A stretch of 64,000 nucleotides of DNA from assembly GCA_943735955.1 (NCBI GenBank), contig OX030962.1, forward strand, positions 4,339,260 to 4,403,259, given 5' to 3'. The DNA comes from Piscicola geometra. Lineage: Eukaryota; Annelida; Clitellata; Hirudinida; Piscicolidae. A program made the position numbers and the translations under genes. Shown one piece after another: positions 39,486-52,224 of the stretch (position 1 is the first letter of the stretch; each line of letters begins with the position of its first letter). The notes under the pieces were generated by a model, which was not told the DNA's origin, ran no database searches, and worked only from the letters and a program-made list of their open reading frames with translations.

Positions 39486-40239
39486 AAGGTTGTCATAGCC
39501 AAGGGCTGGCAGTGGGGATAAGCTCCCACTGCCTATAAAGTGCTCCTTTACGGCGTGCGTCTCTGTACCGCCTCTGACAACTAAGTCCAACTCCTGGCAT
39601 GCTCGCGGCGAAACTGCTTCTACTGACAGAAGAAGGGGCGAAGGCGGGTCACTGGCGCCCTAAAACCAACCGCTTCGGGCAGATGGAGCTCGTCAGCCCG
39701 GGAAGGCAACCCATCTAGGAGAAGGAAAACTCTGACTACCAACCGCTGCTACCTTGCAGGCTATCCATTCATGGAAAAGGCTTTGGAAGTCAACCCTGAG
39801 GAAAAATCAGGAGTCGGAGTTCCTAAGGCGGGGGATCATCATCTATGATGTCTTTCCGGCAACTCCTGCGACGCTGATGGTTCCAAAATGTATCGACTTT
39901 GCCTTTCCCTTGGACCAACCATCAAGCGTGGGCAGGGGGGGTCTGCTGCATGGGCTACAACTTATCTCCCATAGTATTTTGTCCAGGCTTACGCCCTGGA
40001 AAGGTCAGTCCAGCTTCGCTGGGAAGTAGCAGTTTACCGGTTATAAGTCATATGTTTCATATGGCGCCAAGGGTTACTTCCGACGGTGGGAAAGATCGCC
40101 ATGTCTTATTTACAACTACCGCCCGCCTCAAGCTGGGCAGCCCCCAGTCAAATAGGTATTGTTCCATCACAGTCTGCGTGCCCAACTGGGTGCGTTGGGC
40201 TCAGAGAGCTGCAACACTCGACAAGCAGACTTATTATGT

Positions 40240-41347
40240 ACCCGCAAACAAGATTAAAAACAAAAAAGCACCTGCTCTTAAACTGGGCACCTGGAATGTG
40301 AGAACACTCACACCAGGGCTATTTCAAGACCTCCAGATGATCACTGATGTCCGAAAGACTGCAGTTATCAACAATGAGCTCGTGAGACTCCAGGTCAACA
40401 TCGCCACACTGCAGGAGACTCGGCTAGCTGATTTTGGAAGTCTTAGAGAGAAAGATTACACATTTTTTTGGCAAGGGAAAAGGGCTTAACACAACAGAGA
40501 ATATGGCGTTGGTTTTGCAGTCCGGAACCATCTGCTGGGAATGATAGAACCTTGCTAAAAAAGAACTGAAAGACTTCTATCACTCCGTCTTCACACTACT
40601 TCTGGGCCAGTCAACCTCATCAGTGCCTTTACACCAACCCTTAACGCATCGAGCGATTCCAAAGACGATTTCTATGACCAGCTAGATTCGCTTCTTAACT
40701 AAATTCCTAAAGAAGAACAACTAATACTGCTGGGTGACTTTAATGCAAGAGTGGGTGATGATCATTGCTCTTGGTCCCCATGTCTTGGTAAATTTGGTGT
40801 CGGAAAGATGAATGAAAATGGACAGCGACTCTTGGAGATGTGCTCATATCACAATCTCAGCATCACCAAAACTTTTTTTCAGACGAAACCACAGCATAAA
40901 GTTTCGTGGAGACACCCACGATCTAAACACTGGCACCAGCTTGACCTGATACTCATCCGGCAATCTTCTTTGAAAAGTGTACTACATACTCGCACCTATC
41001 ACAGCGCTGATTGTGATACCGATCATTCTCTGGTCTGTTGCAAACTGAGACTCCAGCCCAAGAAAGTTCACCGGTCCAGGCCTGAAGGAAAACCCCGAAT
41101 CGATGGGAGCAAAAAAAACCACCCAGACAAAATAGCACAGTTTAACCAAGATCACTTTGACTTTTTCCACCTGAAACCTCCCGATGGAACAGCCAAAGAA
41201 CGTTGGGACCATATTAGGGAAACGGTTTACAAGGCTGCGTCCAAAGTTTTTGGAAAAAAACAGAACAAAAACAGCGATTGGTTTGAAGCCCACTCCTTCA
41301 CACTCACTCCAGCTATAGAAGAACGCCGCAGAACTCATCTGGAGTAA
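40240..41347 (+). pseudogene. APE endonuclease region of the RTE-like element
   Basis: KLGTWNVRTL (N), TLQETRLADF (catalytic E), then a stop at 40487 and a frameshift near 40560, then LLGDFNARVGDD (D and N), WHQLDLILI and CDTDHSLV (terminal DH pair). All motif residues of the endonuclease are visible. In-frame stops also occur at 40701 and 41345. Confidence 0.85.
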
Positions 41348-43579
41348 AAGCTACATCCCAACCAAAAAAGTCTACAGGCGTACAGATCCTTCAAGAGTGC
41401 AGTTCAGAAATTAGCAAGAAAATGCGCTAATGACTACTGGCTTCAGCTATGCCAAAAGATTCAACAATCATCCGATACTGGAGACATCAAGGGCATGTAC
41501 GACAGCATTAAAAGAGCCACAGGTCGCACTATGAAGACCATAGCCCCACTCAAGTCTGCCACTGATGCAATCATAGACGATAAATGCAAGCAGATGGACC
41601 GCTGGGTAGAACACTACTCCGACCTATACTCCAAACAGAATCACGTGAGTGATGAAGCCCTTGCCTCAATTGAAACTCTCCCACTCATGATGGAACTAGA
41701 TGAAAAGCCCAGTGTTACAGAATTAAGGAAGGCTTTTGAAAGTTTGTCTTCAGGGAAAGCTCCAGGGGCTGATGGCATACCACCAGAAGTCATCAAATGT
41801 GGAAGCACAGCTCTCCTAGAACGACTGCACGGTCTCCTCTGCCAATGCTGAGAAGAAGGAACTGTACCTCAGGACATGAGAGATGCCAAAATAATCACTT
41901 TATACAAGAACAAGGGCGAGAGAAGTGATTGCAACAACTACAGAGGAATATCTCTCCTCAGTGTCGTGGGCAAAGTGTTCGCACGTGTAGTCCTAAAAAG
42001 ATTACAGAAGCTTGCTGATAGGGTGTATCCAGAATCACAAGCTGGGTTTCGCGCAGAAAGGTCAACCATAGGTATGATCTTCACACTCAGACAACTGCAA
42101 GAAAAAGGCAGAGAACAACACAAACCCCTTTTCCTAGCTTTAATAGACCTGACCAAAACGTTTGATCTTGTCAGTAGGGATGGACTCTTCAACATTCTGG
42201 CAGAGATTGGCTGCCCACCAAAGCTCCTGAGCGTGATAAAGTCGTTTCATGACGATATGAAAAGCACTGTGCAGTACGATGGGTTGACATCAAGTGCTTT
42301 TGAAATCCGCAGTGGCGTCAAACAAGGCTGTGTTCTCGCTCCCACTCTCTTCGGCATCTTCTTCGCTGTTATGCTGAAACGTGCCTTTGGAGCATCAACA
42401 GAAGGCGTATATCTTCACTCTCGATCAGACGGTAGTCTTTTCAACCTGGCTCGTCTGAAGGCAAAAAGCAAAATACGAAAAGTGATGATAAGAGACATGC
42501 TGTTTGCGGATGATGCAGCACTGGTCACCCACACTGAAGCAGAACTGCAAAGACTGCTCGAAAGGTTTTCCAAGGCATGCGATGTGTTTAGCCTACAAAT
42601 CAGCCTCAAGAAAACACAGGTGATGGCACAGCACGCAGAACGACCTCACATCACTATCAACAACTATGCTCTGGAAGTCGTCAGCCAGTTTACCTACCTT
42701 GGTTCGACAATCACTGATGACTTCTCACTAGTTGCAGAACTGAACCAGAGGATCGGCAAAGCTTCGACAACCTTTGCCATGCTGTCACCAAGAGTTTGGA
42801 GCAACAAAATGCTGACAATAAAGACAAAGATAGCTGTGTACAAGGCATGTGTTCTGAGCACTTTTCTTCACGCCAGTGAATCCTGGACACTATACGCATA
42901 CCAGGAAAAAAGATTGAGCGCTTTCCACATGCGCTGTCTTCGACGCATGCTCGGAATATCATGGCAAAACCGCGTCACAAACAACGAGGTGTTGGCGAGG
43001 GCAGCTATTTCAAGCATGACCACTCTTCTTCGTCAAAGACGTCTCCGATGGTTAGGACATGTACGTCGGATGGATGATGGCCGACTTCCCAAAGACGTGC
43101 TATTCGGTGAGCTTGCCTCAGGTTGGAGAGCAACTGGCAGGCCATACCTTCGCTACAAGGACGTCTGCAAGCGCGATCTAAAATCTACAGAGATCGACGT
43201 CAGCACCTGGGAATCGCTTGCTGAAGATAAAAGCAGATGGAGGCAAGCTGTGCGCATGGGACTAGAAGCGGGGAAAGCAGGGATTCGTCGGCTTGCCAGT
43301 GAAAAGCGCTCCCGCAGAAAAGAAAAACAGCAGCGATCTGCGACCAGCAGCCACCAACAATCAGCAGCGAGCAACAACCAGAGGCGAGCAACAACCTACA
43401 GCGACCAACAACCAGCAGCCAACAATAACCAGCAGCCAACAATAACCAGCAGCCAACAACAATCAAAAAAGAACAAAAACCAACAAAGAACAACAACTAT
43501 CAGAGAACAACAACCAGCAGCGACGAAACCACAGCGAAAAGTTCTCCCTCGGCGCAAGTCCATTGTCTACTTAGACTGA
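41345..43579 (+). pseudogene. Reverse transcriptase region of the RTE-like element
   Basis: Same frame as the endonuclease region, interrupted only by TAA at 41345 and by TGA at 41849 where Trp is expected (CQC-stop-EEGTVP). Motifs: LYKNKGERSDCNNYRGISLL, ALIDLTKTFDLV (motif A D), SGVKQGCVLAPTLFGIFF (motif B), FADDAALV (motif C DD), YLGSTI, and the C-terminal RLRWLGHVRRMDDGRLPK. From 41876 the frame stays open for 567 codons and ends in a Q/N/S-rich tail that looks like a late extension into repeats. Confidence 0.88.
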
Positions 43580-43601
43580 AGGCATATTGTAAAACATTTC
43601 C

Positions 43602-43720
43602 AATTAAAACCTTAGCCCTAACCCCTACCCTAACCTTAACCCCTTACTCCATTAATTAACCTCAACTTTAACCCTAACCCCTAATCCCTAGCCATAACCC
43701 CGTTTCCTAAACATTTAACC
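43602..43720. repeat. Degenerate telomere-like CCCTAA tract
   Basis: Words such as CCCTAACCCCTACCCTAACC recur, i.e. TTAGGG-like on the - strand. It directly follows the RTE-like element. Confidence 0.8.
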
Positions 43721-43924
43721 CCAACCATTGACCCGTGATCTAAATTAAAAGTAAACAGTAGATCATAAATTAAAAGTTCTAAGAATGATGTTAATGTTTT
43801 GCATTAATTTACCAAATTTTGTATGTTAAATAATTTTTTAAATTACATTTTTACCCATTTCACATAATTTATATAATTAATATTGAATTTTTTTAATGTA
43901 AATTTTTTTAAACAAATATTGTTA

Positions 43925-44175
43925 ATAATTAATTTAATTAAATGGATGAGAGTGTTTGTGTTCACTTGCTGACAATGTAGCCAACACAACAAGAAAGTTT
44001 TATTTGGATAAATTTAAATGCATTAAAAGTAATAAATGATTTAATTTTTTTAATGCGTTAATTTTTTTAATGCGTTAATTTTTTTAATGCGTTAATTTTT
44101 GTAATGCGTTAATTTTTTTTATGCGTTTAAATATTTAAGTGCGTTAATTGATTAACGCGTTAATCGAAAGTAAGC
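43925..44175 (-). mobile_element. hAT family Z end fragment with a small tandem expansion
   Basis: AGTGTTTGTGTTCACTTG and AAATGCATT match 51520-51650 on the opposite strand. About five TTTTTTTAATGCGTTAA units (44040-44130) and AACGCGTTAATCG follow, typical of the GCGTTAA-rich ends of this family. Confidence 0.6.
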
Positions 44176-44202
44176 TTAGATTAAAGCACAGATCTACTAT
44201 AT

Positions 44203-44620
44203 GTGCATATTTAGAATTATAAATTGTTAACTTTTTGTTGATTAATTAATTTCCTGTGTCATATATCGATTTACTTTTGCTCAAAAGTAATACAAATGAA
44301 TTTAATTCTGATTAATTCTCAAAAAAGTCCCACACCCCACAAACTCTTTGAAATATTATTTAAGGCTTACATACTATTTCAAATAGTTTGTGTAGTGTGA
44401 GATTTTTTTTGATAATTAATCTGAATAAAACTCATTTACATAACTTTTGAACAAAAGTTCATCGATTTATGACACAGAAAATTAATTATTAACGAAAATT
44501 AAAAAATTATAAGCTACTATTTCAAAGATTTCGTGTAGTGGAAACTTTTCAATGAATTAGTCAGAATAAAACTCATTTTTATTATTTTCAAGCAAATGTT
44601 CATCGATAAAATAGGAAAAT
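44203..44620. repeat. Family Y inverted repeat
   Basis: A forward unit (44203-44370, like 33565-33742) is followed by two inverted units (about 44375-44500 and 44505-44620), each with ATATCGAT or ATCGAT, TGATTAATT or its complement, and CTTTGAAATA. This could be a non-autonomous DNA element with compound TIRs. Confidence 0.6.
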
Positions 44621-44624
44621 AATT

Positions 44625-44924
44625 ATTTGACAAAAAGCTAGAAAGCTTCTAATAAACACATACAAAAAACCCCTACACAAAACACACAAAAAACTCTTGT
44701 CTGAGCAACAACAACACAACAACTTTCTCACACGAAGATACGAAGTTGCGCAACAACCCACAGTGATGTCACTATTTCTGTCACGTGAGTGTTCCGTGTC
44801 CACCCTGGAAATGTTGTTGCCGATGCTGTTTTTATTTTTGCAGTTGCGGATTTAGTTGCTGTGAAAAGAAATTAGAATATTGGAACTAATGATGATGATG
44901 ATGGTGGTGATGACCAGTGATCCA
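44625..44924. other. Unannotated stretch
   Basis: No family recognised. Confidence 0.4.
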
Positions 44925-45580
<656 letters not shown>

Positions 45581-45584
45581 AATA

Positions 45585-46345
45585 TTTGTAGGTAAACTAT
45601 AGTATTTTTCAACTAAAAATAGGTAGTTTAACTAATAGTTATAAACTTATTTTTGAGAATAGTTAAATAAATTTAAAAATTAATTAAACTTTTCCAAACT
45701 ATTTTGCAACTATTTTTGTATTCACTTATTGAGAAGCAGAATCTGAAGCAGCATTAACACTGTAACAATGAAAGCTATGGAAACCATGTTTTTACTATCC
45801 CTTAATTTGAAATAACTCTTAGAAATCATTTAAATACAAAGGAAAGACAAAAATAAGTTCAAAAGACTCTTAGAAAAACACATAGATTTGATTATAAATG
45901 GCCCTTATAATTAAAAAAAACATTTGGCACAAATTTAAACAGTAAATTCTGTAATATTCTGACTTTAAAATACTTATATAGTCTTATATTGTCAGTTTAA
46001 ATTTATAAAGTACACTCATTTAATCCTAGACTGAATTTTATCCGTCCGCGATAGCATTAAGCACAAAAAGAGCAGGAAATAAAACAGTTAGGAAAGGAGT
46101 GAAAGCAAAAATTTTAAATATACTTGGCTTGAAAACTTCAACTTTATTGCATTTTTTCAGTCTAAAACTCATATTTAAAAAGGCTAACTTAAATATTTCA
46201 GTTAAACTAATATTTAGTTGACAACTGAAATATTTTAGTTAAACTTTCCTTTCAACTAAATTTATTTTTTTTGAGTTAAACTATGCAGGAAACTAAAAAA
46301 AATATTTTGCTACTATTTAGTTAAAATATGCTACTAACTAGTGAT
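45585..46345. mobile_element. Possible TIR element with AGTTTAACTA motifs
   Basis: Both ends carry imperfect inverted matches (left GCTACCAAAATATTTGTAGG, right complement AGTAGCAAAATATTTTTTTT) and many AGTTTAACTAA words. No transposase or clear TSD is seen. It could equally be AT-rich convergence. Confidence 0.35.
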
Positions 46346-46382
46346 GATGATGATGGTGGTGGTGGTGATGATGATGATGATA
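46330..46382. repeat. GATGATGGTGGTG microsatellite
   Basis: Short GAT/GGT triplet run. Confidence 0.8.
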
Positions 46383-47156
46383 GAAAAGAAAAATTTAAAG
46401 CGGCTCATGGAGACAGATTGCGATGCAAATGGAGGCTGAATTAACTAGTGAAGGATTCAAAGAGAGGAAAGTTAAGAGACGAATACAAACAATTCTTCGT
46501 ATTTTTATTTTAAAAAAACAAGTTAAAGGGAATATAAAAATATTCAAAACACCAGAAGAATGACTTATACAAAAAGAAACAAACATATTAAGGGAAACAC
46601 CAAAAGACAACTACAAAGAAAGACAATAAACAAAATCATCAAAACATAGACACTGATACTAAAAAAAATTGAAGAACACAAAGAGACACCCAAGGACACA
46701 GACACAGACACGAAGAGACATTCAAGAACACAGACACATGAGAGTGTTAATTCAAGGACTGTCTATCGGATTACTTTTGAAGTGTTTGTTCTTGCGTTAG
46801 AATGTGTAATCATTACCATCACTTCCATTTGTATGATCACTAGTATTATCTATATTATCAGACTCATAATTATTATTATGATTACAATTAACATGACTGC
46901 TGTCCTAGTTAACCCTTAAATATATTTAAACTTAAAATAAAGTAATTGTTCTTTCTTTGGCGATCGCTTCCAACAATCTATTAGGTGCGATACAAGCGGT
47001 ACAAGAAGAATGGTTGGCGGATAAATTCTCCGCGGATCAAAATCCTGGCGGATAATGACTCCCGCGGGTTTATAAAAAAATATTTGTATGAAAAAAGTAA
47101 AAATATAAATTTTTAAAAATCTTCGCCCTTTAATGCTTTTAACCTCCAAATTCATA
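46383..47156. other. Unannotated stretch
   Basis: A GC-richer patch (46960-47065) contains GGCGGATAA twice with CCGCGGGT, perhaps a transposon end. No coding family recognised. Confidence 0.4.
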
Positions 47157-49253
47157 ATGTAACTTCAAAGAATATTAAATTATAAGAATATTATATTATA
47201 TGAATGATAAATTATGAGAATATTAAATTATAAGAATATTAAATTATAAGAATATTAAATTATAAGAATATTAAATTATATGAATGATAAATTATGAGAA
47301 TATTAAATTATAAGAATATTAAATTATAAGAATATTAAATTATATGAATGATAAATTATGAGAATATTAAAATATAAGAATATTAAATTATAAGAATATT
47401 AAATTATAAGAATATTAAATTATAAGAATATTAAATTATAAGAATATTAAATTATAAGAATATTAAATTATATGAATGATAAATTATGAGAATATTAAAT
47501 TATAAGAATATTAAATTATAAGAATATTAAATTATAAGAATATTAAATTATAAGAATATTAAATTATAAGAATATTAAATTATATGAATGATAAATTATG
47601 AGAATATTAAATTATAAGAATATTAAATTATAAGAATATTGAATTATATGAATGATAAATTATGAGAATATTAAAATATAAGAATATTAAATTATAAGAA
47701 TATTAAATTATAAGAATATTAAATTATATGAATGATAAATTATGAGAATATTAAATTATAAGAATATTAAATTATAAGAATATTAAATTATAAGAATATT
47801 AAATTATAAGAATATTAAATTATAAGAATATTAAATTATAAGAATATTAAATTATAAGAATATTAAATTATAAGAATTTTAAATTATAAGAATATTAAAT
47901 TATAAGAATATTAAATTATAAGAATATTAAATTATGAGAATATTAAATTATGAGAATATTAAATTATAAGAATATTAAATTATAAGAATATTAAATTATA
48001 AGAATATTAAATTATAAGAATATTAAATTATAAGAATATTAAATTATAAGAATATTAAATTATAAGAATATTAAATTGTAAGAATATTAAATTATAAGAA
48101 TATTAAATTATAAGAATATTAAATTATATGAATGATAAATTATGAGAATATTAAATTATAAGAGTATTAAATTATAAGAATATTAAATTATAAGAATATT
48201 AAATTATAAGAATATTAAATTATAAGAATATTAAATTATAAGAATATTAAATTGTAAGAATATTAAATTATAAGAATATTAAATTATAAGAATATTAAAT
48301 TATAGAAATATTAATTTATAAAAATATTAAATTATAAGAGTATTAAATTATAAGAATATTAAATTATAAGAATATTAAATTATAAGAATATTAAATTATA
48401 AGAATTTTAAATTATAAGAATATTAAATTATAAGAATATTAAATTATAAGAATATTAAATTATGAGAATATTAAATTATGAGAATATTAAATTATAAGAA
48501 CATTAAATTATAAGAATATTAAATTATAAGAATATTAAATTATAAGAATATTAAATTATAAGAATATTAAATTATAAGAATATTAAATTATAAGAATATT
48601 AAATTGTAAGAATATTAAATTATAAGAATATTAAATTATAAGAATATTAAATTATATGAATGATAAATTATGAGAATATTAAATTATAAGAGTATTAAAT
48701 TATAAGAATATTAAATTATAAGAATATTAAATTATAAGAATATTAAATTATAAGAATATTAAATTATAAGAATATTAAATTATGAGAATATTAAATTATA
48801 AGAATATTAAATTATAAGAATATTAAATTATAAAAATATTAAATTATAAGAATATTAAATTATAAGAATATTAAATTATAAGAATATTAAATGATAGGAA
48901 TATTAATTTATAAAAATATTAAATTATAAGAGTATTAAATTATAAGAATATTAAATTATAAGAATATTAAATTATAAGAATATTAAATTATAAGAATATT
49001 AAATTATCAGAATATTAAATTATAAGAATTTCAAATTATAAGAATATTAAATTATAGGAATATTAAATTATGAGAATATTAAATTATAAGAATATTAAAT
49101 TATAAAAATATTAAATTATAAGAATATTAAATTATAAGAATATTAAATTATAAAAATATTAAATTATAAGAATATTAAATTATAAGAATATTAAATTATT
49201 AAAATATTAAATTATAAGAATATTAAATTATAAGAATATTAAATTATAAGAAT
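47157..49253. repeat. 2.1-kb AT-rich 16-bp minisatellite
   Basis: About 130 units of TTAAATTATAAGAATA, with ATATGAATGATAAATTATGA variant units recurring at intervals (47200-47740, 48130, 48655). A segment of about 530 bp is repeated almost verbatim (compare 47860-48180 with 48390-48700), which shows block duplication. Confidence 0.97.
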
Positions 49254-49256
49254 ATG

Positions 49257-49759
49257 CACTTCAGAAGATGATCTAGCTTATGTCATTCGTTTCACACACA
49301 AAAATTCTTTCCAATTTGGAGCAGACAATGAATAGTCAGAATATCCAATGCTCAAGAACTGCCACATCATTAGACTCCCGATTTAAATTTTTAAAATGAT
49401 TTCAAAAAAATGAAAGAGTTGAAGAAACTATAATAAAAAAAGAAAATTTCAAAAACTATACAGCCTTCACAAAAAAAGACTACAAGCATATGTTTTCAGA
49501 TTCTGAAGATACCTCTATGATAACTAAGTCAATCATTAAACGATATAGAAAAGAATCTGAGGTAGGCTTTGAGAGTTGTCCTTTTGTTTGGTGGCAACAA
49601 CACAAAGGAGCATATCCGGCTCTTGCGAAACTGGTAAGAAAGTACTTTTCATCTCCTGCAAGTACAGTTCCATGTAAACGTTTATTCGGCTTGTCAGGAC
49701 ACATAGTTAGCAAGAAAAGAGTCTTTTTAGATCCAACTAAGTTTGAAAAACTGGCTTAG
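49257..49759 (+). pseudogene. hAT family Z transposase tail, split by piggyBac
   Basis: The frame 49490-49759 reads CPFVWWQQHKGAYPALAKLV, RKYFSSPASTVPCKRLFGLS and GHIVSKKRVFLDPTKFEKLA. This is a hAT dimerization domain (WWxxxxxxxPxLxxLARKYLxxPATSVPSERxFSxxGxIVxxKRxxLxPxxxxKL). It stops at the piggyBac junction; host sequence resumes at 51242 as TTAAAAAGGATGTG. The upstream side abuts the 16-bp minisatellite exactly where copy 2 (51786) continues into more hAT sequence. Confidence 0.82.
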
Positions 49760-50344
49760 ACCATTAACGCACACTGTCCTTTTTTAAGGACAGCAATAAA
49801 AAGTTTTTTTTATAATAGTTATCTTGATTATATTTATTATCTTTGCAACTAATCCAGTCCTATATAAACTGAAATCTTTGTTAAACATTTTTGTGTGATT
49901 TGAAATTCATAGATTGTTTCGATATTCTGATTTTTCAAGGCGATAACTAAATTTTTTGTGTTTTTGTCATGGCTTATGAAAAAAAGTTAGTTATAATTTT
50001 ATTTATTATTATTCATAATGTATAATATTATTTTTTTGTTATTCATTCTTATATCTTATTTTAAAATAAATTTCATTTTACATATAATAATATTTCCAAA
50101 AACTGTGTTTTATTGAATTTCCTTTTTTAAGGACACTATGCAGTAATACTGTTGGTACAAACAATTATTTTCAGATTCGCTCTTCATGAAGTCCTTAGTA
50201 TTTTGGAAGATGACAATGATTTCTTCTCAGCAGATACAGTTCTAATAGTTCAAACGACAAATCAAAATTTGAAAACATGTCTTTCCTCACATTGTTTAAT
50301 TAATTTTTTTATGTAACAGTCATCAAGTTGATAACTATACAGTA

Positions 50345-50573
50345 TAGCTAGATTGTGTCCATGGTCGCTTTGTTCGCAGTAAATCCTGCGGTTTGCTAAA
50401 TGAGCAAACCTGAAAGCATATTTATAGCCTATACTCATTCTTTCAGGCAATCAATCAATCAATCAATCAAATAAATTTCTATAGCGCTCTACCCTCAAAA
50501 TCAAGAGACTATGTTCCTATGGCAAACCGCAGGATGTATTGCGAACAAAGCGACCATGGACACAATCTAGCTG
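50345..50573. repeat. Inverted repeat around a retroelement tail inside piggyBac
   Basis: The left arm (50345-50398) and right arm (50521-50573) are near-perfect complements including TTGTGTCCATGGTCGCTTTG. Between them sits a - strand CR1/L2-like tail (50451-50512: TCAATCAATCA ... TTTCTATAGCGCTC) and a small hairpin GGTTTGCTAAATGAGCAAACC-like at about 50391-50411. Confidence 0.8.
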
Positions 50574-50639
50574 TAAGCAATGCTATAACTGTCAACAGAT
50601 TTGAATAATTATTAAGATATTTTCATTGCAATGACAATG

Positions 50640-51068
50640 AGAAAATTAATAAATTAGACAGAATGGCCAAAGTGCGTCCATTATTTGATGCTATGAATGA
50701 CAGATTTTACAAATTTTAGCCCAAAGAATGTCATTTGGCAATTGATGAATCAATCGTGTCATATTATGGGAGGCATTCATCAAAAGAACTTATCAGAGGG
50801 AAACCTATAAGGTTTGGGAATACAGTTGGGCGTCTAAATAATAGGCTTGGTTATTTGGTAAACCCATATCAAGGAGCATCAGAAGAGTGCAACAGCGATT
50901 TAGGCCTTGGTGGATCGGTGGTATCCAAACTAATAAGATCATTTTATTAGTCAAATTGGAGATGGGCAAAAAAGATTCAAGCAATGTGGAAAGAAAGTGC
51001 AAAAGAAATGCCTTAAATGTAATGTAGCTTTACATTTGGAGTGCTTCAGCATCTACCACGAATCGTAA
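50640..51068 (+). pseudogene. piggyBac transposase remnant
   Basis: Reads MAKVRPLFDAMNDRFYKF, a stop (TAG for Gln), PKECHLAIDESIVSYYGR, then KELIRGKPIRFGNTV and SSEECNSDLGLGG-like codons. The catalytic-domain D of AIDES is present. A deletion removes the rest of the core. The C-terminal cysteine-rich finger survives (CGKKVQKKCLKCNVALHLEC) and ends at a natural-looking stop (51066-51068). Confidence 0.85.
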
Positions 51069-51249
51069 TTGCCGTCAGTAGCAATGCATAGTGTCCTTTT
51101 TTAAGGACATTTTTATATTTTTATCATAACTTTTTATTTATAAAATATTTCAGAATAATTTTTTGATTTTATTTTTTAGAATCAGTTTTCCAATAAAATG
51201 TAAAAAAATTAGTTAATTTCTTTGAGTCATGCGTTAATGGGTTAAAAAG

Positions 51250-51399
51250 GATGTGTGACAATTGCATTTTTTATCATTTATGAATTATATATTTTTTTAT
51301 AGGTTGATTACTTTTAGAAAAGAATTCTGATAAAATATTTTTACAATTGTAAAAAAAGATAAGTTTACTTATTTATACTAATGTCAAATATGCTAAAAA
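51250..51399. other. AT-rich flank
   Basis: Probably the remaining hAT family Z 3' flank after the piggyBac site. No feature recognised. Confidence 0.4.
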
Positions 51400-52222
51400 T
51401 ATTGCGTTAAATACGATTAACGCACGATTAAAATTATTAATCGAACAATTAACGGCGAATAACATTTTTAATCGTGGAACAGCTCTAGTTAAATTTAACG
51501 CCGTTAAATATTTTGATGCATAAAAAAAATTAACGCATTTAAATTTTTTCAATGCATTTAAACTTGTCCAATTTAAACTGTTTTTTGCTGTTTTGGTTAC
51601 ATTGTCACCAAGTGAACACAAACACTTCTAATTTACTGTCAACAAACGAATGGGAAAAATTTGCATTTTTTCAAAAACTTTTCATTTTTTGAAGATTTGA
51701 AACAAAACTTCTAGGGGGTAAAAAATTTCTTGACATTTTCAATAGTGTTACTTGCTATTTGTCTCTTTACACAATATATATGCATTTCAGAAGATGATCC
51801 AGCTTATATCATTCGTTTCACACACAAAATTTCTTCTCAATTAAGTTAGGAATGAATAATCAGAATATTCAATGGTCAAGAATTACCACATCATTAGACA
51901 CACAATTAAAAAATGTAAAAGGTTGAAAAAAATGAGAGTTAAAGAAACTATAAGAAAAATAGAAAATCTCAAAAACTATACTGCCTTCACCAAACAAAAG
52001 ACTACAAACATATGTGACTTCATATTCTGAAGATGAAGATACCTCAATGATTACTAATTCAATCATTAAATGTTATACTATAACTTTTAGAAAAGAATCT
52101 GAGGTAGGCTTTTAGAGTAGTTTTCTTGTTTGGTAGCAGCAACACGAAGGACATATCCGGCTCTTGCGAAACTGGCAACAAAGTACTTGACATCTTCTGC
52201 AAGTAAAGTTCCATGTGAACAA
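51400..52222 (+). mobile_element. hAT family Z, copy 2 (truncated)
   Basis: Starts with GCGTTAAATACGATTAACGC-type terminal repeats, then body sequence shared with 49257-49680 from TTTCAGAAGATGATC onward. The transposase tail is more decayed than in copy 1. It breaks off at GTTCCATGTGAAC (52210-52222), in the codons for VPCK/VPCE, where another hAT begins. Confidence 0.75.
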
Positions 52223-52224
52223 AG

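Larger units (their letters stand above)
39486..43600 (+). mobile_element. RTE-like non-LTR retrotransposon, nearly complete
   Basis: A GC-rich 5' region (39486-40240) precedes one open reading frame with endonuclease and RT but no RNase H. The body differs sharply in base composition from its AT-rich surroundings. The 3' end is a Q/N-rich codon tail followed by a telomere-like tract. Few lesions suggest a comparatively recent insertion. RTE-like is based on domain content and the LGTWNVRTL opening; a phylogeny could place it elsewhere. Confidence 0.82.
49760..51241 (+). mobile_element. piggyBac element inserted in hAT family Z
   Basis: Left end ACCATTAACGC; right end, reverse-complemented, CCCATTAACGC. 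It is flanked by TTAA on the right (51242-51245) and TTAG, a one-base decay of TTAA, on the left (49756-49759). The TTAA target, CCC-type terminus and transposase remnant agree on piggyBac. The palindrome TGTCCTTTTTTAAGGACA appears near both ends (49774 and 51090) and a partial copy near 50121. Confidence 0.87.

Noticed and set aside
43602..43720. A true chromosome end
   Set aside because: The CCCTAA-like tract is short, degenerate and flanked on both sides by ordinary repeat-rich DNA.
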